64,000 nucleotides of DNA, taken from contig NZ_KQ976354.1 in NCBI RefSeq assembly GCF_000346485.2, forward strand, positions 8,727,323 to 8,791,322. Direction: 5' to 3'. A program made the translations under genes and the position numbers. The stretch is from Scytonema hofmannii PCC 7110 (lineage in GTDB: Bacteria > Cyanobacteriota > Cyanobacteriia > Cyanobacteriales > Nostocaceae). How positions within the stretch are numbered: position 1 is the first letter of the stretch; each line of letters starts with the position of its first letter. This document shows positions 52,501 through 60,351 of the stretch, in pieces. Below the pieces are notes generated by a model. That model was given only the letters and a program-made list of their open reading frames with translations, did no database searches and had not been told where the DNA came from.

Positions 52501-53751
52501 ACACATCTGGCGAATCAACTTGCTGACTTGGTATCCACCTTCCACTTTGTCAAAGAAGCGTCGTAAACGCTCTGGTGAAATCTTATCTACTAGGCTCGGT
52601 ATGTATGTAGCTGAACGGGCTCTCTCAATGGCAAAATCGCTGATGTCTGTGCCAAAAATCTGAATTGTGGGCGAACTTTGCAGATCGTCCAAAAATTCCA
52701 GCAAGCAGATGGCAATGGAGTAAACTTCCTCACCTGTTGAACACCCCGCCACCCAGATGCGGATTGGCTCATCGGGCGATCTATTCTGCATAATGCTGGG
52801 AAATACCTGATTTTTTAAGGCTTCAAACGCATTACTGTCTCGGAAAAAACTGGTAACATGGATCAAGAAATCCTGAAATAAAGCTTCCACTTCCGCAGGG
52901 TTGTTCTGAAGATAAGTAACGTAATTCTCCAGTTTTTCCAACCTGTACAGAACCATCCGCCGCAGAATTCGCCGCTTGAGGGTGGTGTGCTTGTAATGGG
53001 TAAAGTCAATTCCCTTGGCAGCCCGCAGCAATTTGAAGATGTTTTGCAGAGCATTCTCGCTTTGGGAGAGTTCCTCAACCGTTTCTACTAAGTCCGGCCG
53101 GGTGACATAGGGATGGCGGCTGATATTAGCGAGTTTCTCGCCGATCGCCCTAGGGGGCAGGATGAAGTCCACATCACCCGTGGCAACTGCGGTGTTTGGC
53201 ATACCAGTGAATTTTGCCGTTGCTTCACACTGAGCAAAAGTAATGCCGCCAGCCGCCTTGATTGCCTTTAGTCCCTGTGCACCGTCTCCATCCATCCCCG
53301 ACAGAACGATTCCAATCGCTTTGTTCCCCCGATGCATCGCCGATGAACGAAAGAAAACATCGACTGGCATATACATTCCACGGGTCTTCTCGCGGGGCGA
53401 GAGTCTAAGCCTGCCTTGGGCAAGAGTCATCTTAGTGTTTGGCGGAATGACGTAGACGTGGTTAGGTTCCACGGACATACCATCCTGCACCTCAATCACT
53501 GGCATCTCGGTTGTCCTGGCAAGAATCTCGCTCAACCAGCTCTTGCTTTCGGGGTCTAAATGCTGAATCAGCACAAATCCCATCCCGGTATCTGTCGGTA
53601 GATGCCCTAGCAACTCCGTAAATGCCGCCAATCCACCAGCAGAAGCTCCAATACCGACGATAGGAAATAATTCTTGATTTTTTTCCAACTGCTCTTCAAC
53701 TGTTTCTTCCTTAGCAGTGGATTGAGGTTCGTCAGACCGAGGGTCATTCAT
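49501..53751 (-). CDS. CheB-CheR-PAS hybrid histidine kinase
   Basis: A 1416-residue fusion. CheB methylesterase (30-225) has Ser37 (GIGASAGG), His64 (LIQHLDP) and Asp156 (GMDGDGA). CheR methyltransferase (about 240-500) shows VTSFFRDSNAF and WVAGCSTGEEVYSIA. A long coiled coil (about 660-760, NEEIQSTNEELETAKEE) is followed by PAS domains, HisKA (FLSIVSHELRNPLNSILGW), HATPase (LLSNAIKFTPAGGQ, GLGLGLSIVFHLV) and a terminal receiver with Asp in VLLSDIGMPNEDG. Such proteins couple a chemotaxis-type module to kinase signalling. Between HisKA and HATPase, a perfect 37-bp palindrome codes GSPDTHRVSGDP in frame. Confidence 0.95.
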   Translation of the reverse strand: MNDPRSDEPQSTAKEETVEEQLEKNQELFPIVGIGASAGGLAAFTELLGHLPTDTGMGFVLIQHLDPESKSWLSEILARTTEMPVIEVQDGMSVEPNHVYVIPPNTKMTLAQGRLRLSPREKTRGMYMPVDVFFRSSAMHRGNKAIGIVLSGMDGDGAQGLKAIKAAGGITFAQCEATAKFTGMPNTAVATGDVDFILPPRAIGEKLANISRHPYVTRPDLVETVEELSQSENALQNIFKLLRAAKGIDFTHYKHTTLKRRILRRMVLYRLEKLENYVTYLQNNPAEVEALFQDFLIHVTSFFRDSNAFEALKNQVFPSIMQNRSPDEPIRIWVAGCSTGEEVYSIAICLLEFLDDLQSSPTIQIFGTDISDFAIERARSATYIPSLVDKISPERLRRFFDKVEGGYQVSKLIRQMCVFAKQNLIGDPPFSHLDLISCRNLLIYLGSALQKKVIPLFHYSLKPTGFLLLGTSESTGDYSDLFTLIDKKQKIYSRKLTASRLNFDFFTSNYLAQKVNDEARDSDVGEGLDLEKEADRIVWNKYVPPGVIINSALEILQFRGKTSPYLAPAPGKPSFSLLKMAQASLRLDLRTAINQAKRLDIPVRKEGIQLTTKEQLRELNFEVIPFQVPPSQERYFLVLFEDVQASAIPQSADDDRRVKPSRGKQTATKQELIQLKQELAANKQELTATKEYLQSIIREQEATNQELMTANEEILSSNEEIQSTNEELETAKEETQSTNEELSTTNDELQSRIQELNKVNSDIRNLLISVNIPIIILAKDLTIRRFTPMAQKILNLIPTDVGRPLNHIKPNINVPNLEQTILEVIDTLVIKEQEVQDTEGHWYDLRIRPYKNLENQIDGAVMVLVDIDALKSSSEQLKESRDYAEAIVETIQEPLLVLDANLRVVTANQYFYEIFLVSKAETEYRSIFELGNGQWDIPKLRSLLEEVLPQNNQIDNFEVEHTFEQIGRKTMLLNACKVLRANNNEMILLTINDITESQLFEEQRNQLLIHEQSARAAAETANRTKDEFLSIVSHELRNPLNSILGWVGLLRNRSFDAEQTAQALEIIEQSAKSQAKLVEDLLNISRITTGKLQLNVTPIDLVPVIAAAIHIARPSADAKNIQIESVLGSPDTHRVSGDPERLQQVLWNLLSNAIKFTPAGGQVTVKLERIGSAAQIQVIDTGQGISADFLPHVFERFRQADSSTTRAHGGLGLGLSIVFHLVELHGGTIQAESPGEGLGTTMTVRLPLQRMHTNTSVSTDLLQVSRAGQEVPLDTMQTLLGLQILVVDDEAGLLELLKTILEEYGAQVMAVTSAKEAIARLRANPLEYDVLLSDIGMPNEDGYALIRQVRALNPELGGQIPAIALSAYVREEEQRKSLAVGFQRHIAKPVEPDQLASMIAELARVNQMGNPEQTPD
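50335..50371. repeat. Perfect 17-bp inverted repeat (3-base loop) inside the kinase gene
   Basis: CGGATCGCCTGACACCC, TAT, then its exact reverse complement. One arm encodes the conserved SGDPE of the ATPase domain, the other the variable residues before it. The frame is kept. Confidence 0.95.
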
Positions 53752-53877
53752 TTTATAGCCAAGGACTTACGCCCAAATAGTTAAAGGAGCAGTTTGTCTG
53801 TCCATAATTATAACGTAATCGTTCCAGTAGCATGAACTACTCCACCGCATAGGTTATAAAATCAGAAATAAACACTC

Positions 53878-54522
53878 TTATTTTGTTTGCTTTCCAATCC
53901 ATTCCCGAAACTTTCTTAATGTTAAACCTCTTCCGATAATTTTGCTTTCTTCAACAAACTGGGGAATGACTTCAAAAATTGGCAAATCCAGAAAAATTGG
54001 GCTGATTTTTGACTCAAAGTATTTGCCATCCTGCAAGACATTAATTTGTAGCTTTCCATCTTCATAGCGCCATAGTTCAGGAACGCCCAGTGCTTCGTAG
54101 GCGTCCAATTGAGTTTTAGATGTGACATCCACTTCAATCGCCAAGTCTGGGGGTGGATCGACAGTTAGGTCTATTCGCTCTTTACCAATCATCCGAGCAT
54201 AATTTTGAATGTAGAAGGAGTCATCAGGTTCTACACCCTGAACCATGTCCTCGCGTTTGAAAGTAGTTGAACCAAAAGGTTCACAGTCCATGGACAATTC
54301 CTCAAGCAAAATTTTGACCAAATCTCCAATAAGAACTTTGGTTTTTTCATGTTTCGGTAATGGCATCCTAATCTCCAAAGTTCCCCGGCTATAAGCCAAA
54401 CGAGAAGCTCGATGTTCGCCAAGTTCTTCTTGAATTGCCTCAAATTCTTGCCAGCTAACATCATGAAAGAGCACTCTGTGTCCCGGTGGAACACTTAATT
54501 GCCGTAATTGAAGTGTTACCAT
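53878..54522 (-). CDS. Uma2-family (DUF820) endonuclease-like protein
   Basis: This 214-residue protein of the large cyanobacterial Uma2 family has a PD-(D/E)XK-type fold. N-terminal VSWQEFEAIQEELGEHRASRLAYSRGTLEI and EIRMPLPKHEKTKVLIGDLV are followed by the core PDDSFYIQN, PPDLAIEVDVTSKTQLDAYE and GVPELWRYED, giving D...ExD with acidic residues at the expected sites. The biological role of the family is unclear; many copies occur per genome. A truncated near-identical C-terminal copy lies at 43423-43682, about 10 kb away. Confidence 0.9.
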   Translation of the reverse strand: MVTLQLRQLSVPPGHRVLFHDVSWQEFEAIQEELGEHRASRLAYSRGTLEIRMPLPKHEKTKVLIGDLVKILLEELSMDCEPFGSTTFKREDMVQGVEPDDSFYIQNYARMIGKERIDLTVDPPPDLAIEVDVTSKTQLDAYEALGVPELWRYEDGKLQINVLQDGKYFESKISPIFLDLPIFEVIPQFVEESKIIGRGLTLRKFREWIGKQTK

Positions 54523-54633
54523 TAATACCCTCTAAAATCTTAAATTAAAGCTAAGATAAGCTAGTATTAGCTTATCTTAGCAGTCCAGAAGGATTCTGCT
54601 ATATACTAAAATCGGTTATAAGAATAGTTATTT

Positions 54634-54858
54634 ATGACGGCAACAACAGTCTTTCAAAAGCAGTATGTTGAGTGGAGAGAAAATGGTTACTGGATTAAAG
54701 AAAGTCGTGTTTCCCTAGATTCAGTTGTTTATGCTTTTTTAAATGGCACTTCACCGGAAGCTTATTTAAAAGAAGGAGAAGCAGAGTTTGAAAAATTGCG
54801 TCAAGCAGCGCGCGAACAGAATACCGTATTGTATGAAAAGTTAGCTTTACATATGTAA
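54634..54858 (+). CDS. DUF433-type protein with internal deletion
   Basis: This 74-residue product begins YVEWRENGYWIKESRVSLDS then VVYAFLNGTSPEA and continues YLKEGEAEFEKLRQAAREQ. DUF433 proteins have between these a stretch of about 30 residues (the helix-turn-helix 'SFPLLTLEQVYGAIAYYLAN...' segment), missing here without a frameshift. Also WIKESRV replaces the usual WIKGTRV. It is therefore probably non-functional as an antitoxin-like DNA-binding protein, though still translatable. No PIN toxin gene follows. Confidence 0.6.
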   Translation: MTATTVFQKQYVEWRENGYWIKESRVSLDSVVYAFLNGTSPEAYLKEGEAEFEKLRQAAREQNTVLYEKLALHM

Positions 54859-55007
54859 AGACACTTCAAACAGCGCGTTTCTACAAAAGCTGTTGCTAGG
54901 CACTTTTATCTTATCCAAACAGTGTTGACTTTTTGCCTACCAATCTTGAAAAAAAATAAGGATGACGCAGAAATTTTCTACTCTATCTGCGTTCATCCGC
55001 GTTAAGG

Positions 55008-55177
55008 AACTTCCAAATAAAAAAGTCTTCAAATATCTCTTGTGGTACGGGCGTCTCGCCCGTCGGAAAAGTCTTCAAATATCTCTTGTGGTACGGGCGT
55101 CTCGCCCGTCACTAGTATAAAACGGGCGGGGACGCCCGTCCCACAAGATTGGGTAACTTATTTCTTGGAAATCCCTA
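55008..55177. repeat. MITE-like repeat with duplicated arm
   Basis: The ends ACTTCCAAATAAAAAAGTC and TTATTTCTTGGAAATCCCT match the other copies. The left arm is duplicated: AAAAGTCTTCAAATATCTC starts both at 55021 and 55067 (46-bp tandem unit). It is located directly upstream of the ISL3 element. Confidence 0.7.
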
Positions 55178-55197
55178 AGGGTGCGGTTAAAAACTAT

Positions 55198-55238
55198 GGC
55201 TCTTCAGTACTTGTTATGCTAAAATAACAAGTACTGAA
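55198..55238. repeat. Palindromic left end of the ISL3 element
   Basis: 16-bp arms CTTCAGTACTTGTTAT and ATAACAAGTACTGAAG around GCTAAA. The inverted copy at the right end spans about 57053-57093. Confidence 0.9.
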
Positions 55239-55332
55239 GAGGGAACAGGGAACAGGGAACGGGGAACAGTGAAGAAAGAAACGAAGTTTTCTGTTTGCCT
55301 TGCCTGATAACATTTTTGTAAATCTAACAGTT

Positions 55333-56581
55333 ATGGTAAGGAAAAAAGGTATTAAAGCTTTAACGGAAATTCTGGATATAGAAGGGGTAAAAGTCATATC
55401 CCATCGGCTTCATGCTGGAATTGGACTTATACTACAAACCGAATCAATTTCTGATTATAGTATTTGCCTACGTTGTGGAACCGTAAGTCATAGATTACAT
55501 CAAAATCATCGATACATAGTAAAAGACTTACCATTTGGAGAAAAACCAGTTTTTTTAGAAATAAACTTTTATACAATTCAAATGTGAGGTGTGTAAAAAA
55601 CCTTTTAGTGAAGAATTAGATTTCGTAAGCCGAAAAAGGACATATACAAAAAGATTAGCTCAAAAAATAATACAAGACGTTTTAGAAAACGATATTCACA
55701 GTGTTGCATCCAAAGGAATTGTGACGACAGAAGAAATAGAAAGAATGTTAAAAGATGCATCTACAGGATTATCTTCATCAAAACATGACGGATTAAAAAG
55801 ACTGGGAATTGACGAAATAGCTTTGGTGAAAGGTCATGGAAATTACTGTGCAGTCTTAACAGATTTGGATACATCTAAACCAATTACAATTTTACATGGG
55901 CGCACACAAGAAGTCATAAGAGAAATCTTAATTGAATGGGGGAATGATGTTTTAGATAAAATAGAAGAAGTGAGTATAGATTTATGGCAAGGTTATAAAA
56001 GTTTAGTGAAAGAATTAATGCCTCATGCACAAGTAGTGGCTGACAGATTTCATGTAATGGTACAGATAAACAAGGAACTAGATACACAAAGAAAGAGAGA
56101 AAAAAGTCAAATAGAATCAGTTATAAAAAAAGCGGAATCTCCTCAAGATAAAGCAGACAGTGAAAAAATTTTACAAGGACTTACAAAAAGTAAATATATT
56201 TTACTTAAGAATGAAGAAGATCTAAATCAAGTCCAACAAGAGAAATTAATTGAAGTCAAACAAGTTTCTCCTAGTCTAAAAATCATGCATGAATTAAAAG
56301 AGGAAATTCGACAAATTTTTGAAACAATAAGTAATTGGGAAGCCGGATTATTTAAACTAGGAACATGGTTATTTAAAGCGAAAAAACATTTTCCTAAGAG
56401 CTATAACACAATACTTCGTTGGCTAGATGAGATCGTTGCTTACTTTGATAATAGGACAACAAGCGGAGTTGTAGAAGGTATTAATAACAAACTCAAGCTC
56501 ATCAAACGCGCTGCTTATGGTTTTAGAAATTTTGACAACTTTCGAATTCGGTGCCTATTAACTTGGCATTTCAATTGCTAA
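55333..56581 (+). pseudogene. ISL3-family transposase, one frameshift
   Basis: The first frame (MVRKKGIKALTEILDIEGVKV) holds the N-terminal zinc-finger region ICLRCGTVSHRLHQ and ends FYTIQM. The next frame continues CEVCKKPFSEELDF, completing the second Cys pair, and holds the DDE catalytic domain: RLGIDEIALVKGHG, EVSIDLWQGYKSLV, VVADRFHVMVQIN and the final Glu in SGVVEGINNKLKLIKR. The change at about 55570-55586 equals one extra base (a +1 event in a T/A-rich stretch). This may be a mutation or, as in some IS families, programmed. Combined length about 416 residues is normal for ISL3. Confidence 0.85.
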
Positions 56582-56619
56582 CTAAACATTGATGAATTTT
56601 GATAATCTTGAGGGTTTTC

Positions 56620-56979
56620 ATGGCAGAGATTAATGATTTTAAAGACTTAAAAATCTGGCAAAAAGGTATGGATATAGCCGAAAAGTGCTATTTTTTGACT
56701 AAACCTTTTCCCAAAGACGAGTTATATGGCATGGTACAACAAATTAGGAAATCCGCTGTCTCTATTCCAGCCAATATAGCCGAGGGATATGGAAGAAGAT
56801 CGACACTTGAATACATTAGATTTCTGAATATTGCTCAAGGCTCGGTTAATGAATTAGAAACACACGTTATTCTATCGCATCGGGTAGGTCTATCTAAACA
56901 AGAAGATATAGAACCAATTATTTCTTTGCTACGAGAAGAGAGTCGAATGATTATTGCCCTCATTAAGAAGCTAGAATAA
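56620..56979 (+). CDS. Four-helix-bundle protein (S23/IVP family), IS passenger
   Basis: This 119-residue protein reads FKDLKIWQKGMDIAEKCYFL, ELYGMVQQIRKSAVSIPANI, AEGYGRRS then EYIRFLNIAQGSVNELETHV. This is the TIGR02436-type four-helix bundle related to proteins found in 23S rRNA intervening sequences and to the Avd factor of diversity-generating retroelements. It forms ring oligomers that bind nucleic acid in characterised relatives. I chose the ATG at 56620 (GAGG just upstream) over an upstream ATT-like frame start. It lies inside the ISL3 terminal repeats, 38 bases after the transposase. Confidence 0.88.
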   Translation: MAEINDFKDLKIWQKGMDIAEKCYFLTKPFPKDELYGMVQQIRKSAVSIPANIAEGYGRRSTLEYIRFLNIAQGSVNELETHVILSHRVGLSKQEDIEPIISLLREESRMIIALIKKLE

Positions 56980-57097
56980 CGCTCTCTTCCCTTTTTTCCT
57001 TTTTCCTTTTTCCTTTCTTCACTGTTCCCTGTTCCCTGTTCCCTGTTCCCTCTTCAGTACTTGTTATTTTAGCATAACAAGTACTGAAGAACCAAAA

Positions 57098-59143
57098 CTA
57101 TTTACCATTCCCCCCATGACCATTACTATGTGCAAGAATGCGCTCCGCTAACTTATCAGGAACCTCCTGAAGATGGTCAAACTCCCAATGAAAAGAACCA
57201 ACACCAAGAGTCAGCGATCGCAATTCCACAATAAAGTTCTGCATCTCAGCTTGTGGTAAATATGCTACAACACTATCCCAACCGTGCCAATTGCCGATCC
57301 CCTCATAGCCCAAAATCTGACCCCTCCTACCAGTCACAAGTTGCAAGACTTTAGCAGTAAATTCATTAGGAGTCTTAACCTCCACACGAACAATAGGTTC
57401 TAGCAGAGTAGGTTCACACTTAGGTATTCCTGTTTGCATAGCAAGACGAGCCGCTTGCTTAAACGCCTGTTCGGAACTATCAACAGTATGGTAAGAGCCA
57501 TTAGTCAAAGTTACCGCTACATCCACCACTGGGAAACCCAAAGGACCGTGTGTCAAAAACTCACGCACCCCAACTTCCACACCAGGGATATATTGTTTGG
57601 GAACAACACCACCAACAATAGTTTCCTTAAAGTTAAAACCTTCACCCCGTGCCAATGGTTGGATATCCAGATAGACATCACCAAACTGTCCGTGACCCCC
57701 ACTTTGGTGTTTGTAGCGACCATGTACCGATGTAGCAGGTTTGCGGATTGTTTCTTTATAAGGCACTTGCGGTAAGTGCGTAGTCATCGGTAAGTTATAC
57801 TTACGGCGCAAACGGTCTAGAGCCACTTGCAAATGAATCTCGCCTTGACCCCAAAGGATAACTTCATGGGTATCCCCGTGTTGTTCCCAAGCAAGAGAAC
57901 AATCTTCTTCCAGCAGTTTCGTAATGGCACTGCTAAGCTTCACTTCATCATTGCGCTTTTCAGGAGTAATAGCGAGGGCATAAACTGGTTCCATCTGTTC
58001 GGCTTTAGGTAATGCCATTACAGACTGCGGATCGCACGAAATTGTATCTCCTGTCTTAATACCTTCTAAACGGCTGATAGCAATAATGTCACCAGCACAC
58101 ACTTCATTCACCTGCACCTGCTGCTGTCCCATGAGGCGATAGAGACCACCAGCACGAACACCATTCAGTACAATTCCCTCAGTTAACTTACCTTGCCAAA
58201 CCCGTACTAAAGATATTTTGCCACCTTGGGGAGTGTAGTAAGTTTTGAGAACCTGCGCCACAGGAGACTGACTCGATTGACTTTTTAAACGACGTTCTGC
58301 TGTAACTTCCGGTTCGGGGGCTTCCTTGACCAAGGCTTGTAAAAGCGGGCGTACACCATAATCTTGTTCTGCAACACCAAAAAAAACGGGTACGACTAAA
58401 TCTGCACCTAATTCCAGTTTCAAATCTTTGAGTATTTCTTCTTGATCCGGTTCGATGTCTTCTAAAAGTTCTTCTAGTAAATGGTCATCAAAATTTGCTA
58501 GGGCTTCGAGCATTTCTGCTCGTGCAATCTGTTCTTCCTCTTTAAGTTCTTCCGGAAAAGGGATGGGGTCAGCCGGAGCACCAGGATGATATCTATACGC
58601 TTCTTCGCTCACTAAGTCAATAAAGCCAATAAGTTCTTCCCCTTGCATGATGGGATATTGATGTGCAACTAGGGGACGACTAGAAACGGCTTTGAGGGCG
58701 TGTAGCGTATCTAAAACGTTTATATTCGCCCGATCCATTTTGTTAACAAAGACGAGATGGGGAATTTCCCAGTCGTCAAGAAATTTAAATAGAGGTGCAA
58801 GAGTTAAGACGCGGTCTGTGATGGGTTCGCAAACCACAATTGCCGCATCTACTCCCATGAGAGCATTGTAAGTTTCTTGAGCAAATTCTATGCTTCCAGG
58901 ACAGTCTACAAATGTGAAACGAATATCGCTATACTCAGTGCAAGCAGTGCTAACTTCCACACTCATTTGGCGATCGCGTGATTCAGCAGCACTATCTCCC
59001 ACAGTGTTGCCATCTTTAGCGCTGCCTTTGCGCGAAATTGCCCCTGTTACAAACAACAAACTTTCCAGCAACGTCGTTTTTCCACTTAAATATGGACCAA
59101 CAATTGCCACATTCCGCGAACCCGATTTGACTTTTTCGTTCAT
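57098..59143 (-). CDS. Elongation factor G-like GTPase
   Basis: This 681-residue translation-factor GTPase has a P-loop (VAIVGPYLSGKTTLLESLL), G2/G3 region ending FVDCPGSIEF, and NKMD in FVNKMDRANINVLD, followed by EF-G domains II-V (GGVVPKQYIPGVEVGVREFL). The P-loop lacks the usual AHVDAGKTT and the G3 has CPG; together with the length this fits the EF-G-like subfamily rather than the main fusA product. The role is probably specialised (ribosome recycling or regulation). The ISL3 target duplication supplies the stop codon TAG, so the protein is intact. A C-terminal Gly/Asn tail (SNGHGGNGK) is present. Confidence 0.92.
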   Translation of the reverse strand: MNEKVKSGSRNVAIVGPYLSGKTTLLESLLFVTGAISRKGSAKDGNTVGDSAAESRDRQMSVEVSTACTEYSDIRFTFVDCPGSIEFAQETYNALMGVDAAIVVCEPITDRVLTLAPLFKFLDDWEIPHLVFVNKMDRANINVLDTLHALKAVSSRPLVAHQYPIMQGEELIGFIDLVSEEAYRYHPGAPADPIPFPEELKEEEQIARAEMLEALANFDDHLLEELLEDIEPDQEEILKDLKLELGADLVVPVFFGVAEQDYGVRPLLQALVKEAPEPEVTAERRLKSQSSQSPVAQVLKTYYTPQGGKISLVRVWQGKLTEGIVLNGVRAGGLYRLMGQQQVQVNEVCAGDIIAISRLEGIKTGDTISCDPQSVMALPKAEQMEPVYALAITPEKRNDEVKLSSAITKLLEEDCSLAWEQHGDTHEVILWGQGEIHLQVALDRLRRKYNLPMTTHLPQVPYKETIRKPATSVHGRYKHQSGGHGQFGDVYLDIQPLARGEGFNFKETIVGGVVPKQYIPGVEVGVREFLTHGPLGFPVVDVAVTLTNGSYHTVDSSEQAFKQAARLAMQTGIPKCEPTLLEPIVRVEVKTPNEFTAKVLQLVTGRRGQILGYEGIGNWHGWDSVVAYLPQAEMQNFIVELRSLTLGVGSFHWEFDHLQEVPDKLAERILAHSNGHGGNGK

Positions 59144-59418
59144 AAATCCTCCCTGGCTGCTAGTCTTTTCTAGCCGCGTTATTCTAAGTAATTAAGGGTT
59201 CAAAAGTCGTTCTTCAAAAGATTATGCGGTCTTTAATTTGAGATTATCCCTTCTTTAAGAGGCACAGATGAAAATCGTATTTTCTTGTAATCTTTAACCG
59301 AATAAAAATTAAGTGTTACAAATAATAATGTATTAAATTAAACTTATATGAATCATATGGTTTGAAACCAAAAGTTTGTAAAGATAATGTAACAAAAGTG
59401 TTGAGAAAAAGAAACATT

Positions 59419-60351
59419 ATGTGGGTATTATTCTATAAATATCGTCTTCCTGTCTTAATGAGTCTAATATTAGTCACTGAAAGCCTTGTCTCCCTCTCCC
59501 CCGCTCTCCCCCTCCCCCTAGTCGCACAATACGTTGATAGCGGTGCTCCAGAGTATTTAGACCAAGGATTACAGGCGATAAAAGTGGGGAGAGTTACAGA
59601 TGCGATCGCGCTATTCCGCAAAGCCACCGAACTCGATCCTAATTTAGCCCCAGCACATTACAACTTGGGGCTAGCACTGCGACAAGTCGGACAATTACAA
59701 CCTGCTGCAGATGCATTTTATAAAGCCACACAAGCAGATCCCAAATTTGCCCTAGCCTACGCTAACTTGGGTGGATCGCTGTTAGAAGGATACAATTTGC
59801 AACAAGCAGGTGATTACTTGCGGCGAGCTTTAGAAATCGAGCCCAAACTGGGGATAGCGCACTACAACTTAGGATTAGTGTATGAGCAACAGAGAAATTG
59901 GGAAAGAGCTATATCATCCTTTAGAAAAGCAATGGAATATAGCCCCAACGCACCTGAGCCAGCTTACCATTTAGGGTTGTGTTACTTACAACAAGGTAAA
60001 AAAGATAAGGCAAAAGAAGTGTTTCGCAAAGCAGTCAAAATTAACTCCAAATATTCCGAAGCGCATTACAATCTTGGAACGATTTTATTTAGTCAAAGTA
60101 AGTTTAAAGATGCATTAGAATCTTTTAGAAAAGCTGCTGAAGGAAACTCTAATTATGCAAATGCTTATTATGGAGCGGGGTTAGCTTTTATACAATTAAA
60201 ACAGTACTCAGAGGCAGTAAAAGTCTTGCAATACGCCAGAGATTTATACAAGTCTCAAGGGAATTCACAGTGGGCAAACCAAGCATCACAATTGTTGCGA
60301 CAAACACAAAATTTAAATAGTCCGCAAAATTTTAATTATCAACCGCGTTAA
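59419..60351 (+). CDS. Exported TPR-repeat protein
   Basis: The signal peptide (LPVLMSLILVTESLVSLSPALPLPLVAQ) is followed by six to seven tetratricopeptide repeats (e.g. APAHYNLGLALRQVGQLQPAADAFYKATQ, AYANLGGSLLEGYNLQQAGDYL, SEAHYNLGTILFSQSKFKDALES). The C-terminus is Asn/Gln-rich. TPR solenoids mediate protein contacts; an envelope or thylakoid-lumen assembly role is likely. I chose the ATG at 59419 since the upstream TTG start would give a polar extension before the signal peptide. It is divergent from the EF-G-like gene with about 275 bases between. Confidence 0.85.
   Translation: MWVLFYKYRLPVLMSLILVTESLVSLSPALPLPLVAQYVDSGAPEYLDQGLQAIKVGRVTDAIALFRKATELDPNLAPAHYNLGLALRQVGQLQPAADAFYKATQADPKFALAYANLGGSLLEGYNLQQAGDYLRRALEIEPKLGIAHYNLGLVYEQQRNWERAISSFRKAMEYSPNAPEPAYHLGLCYLQQGKKDKAKEVFRKAVKINSKYSEAHYNLGTILFSQSKFKDALESFRKAAEGNSNYANAYYGAGLAFIQLKQYSEAVKVLQYARDLYKSQGNSQWANQASQLLRQTQNLNSPQNFNYQPR

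Larger units (their letters stand above)
55198..57093 (+). mobile_element. ISL3-family element with passenger gene, complete
   Basis: The element begins GGCTCTTCAGTACTTG and ends with the complement of GGTTCTTCAGTACTTG. Direct repeats AAAACTAT lie at 55190-55197 and 57094-57101 (8 bp, as expected for ISL3). The two ends are inverted copies over about 80 bp and include the palindrome CTTCAGTACTTGTTAT / ATAACAAGTACTGAAG. Inside are an ISL3 transposase in two frames and a four-helix-bundle gene. Size 1896 bp. Confidence 0.92.
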
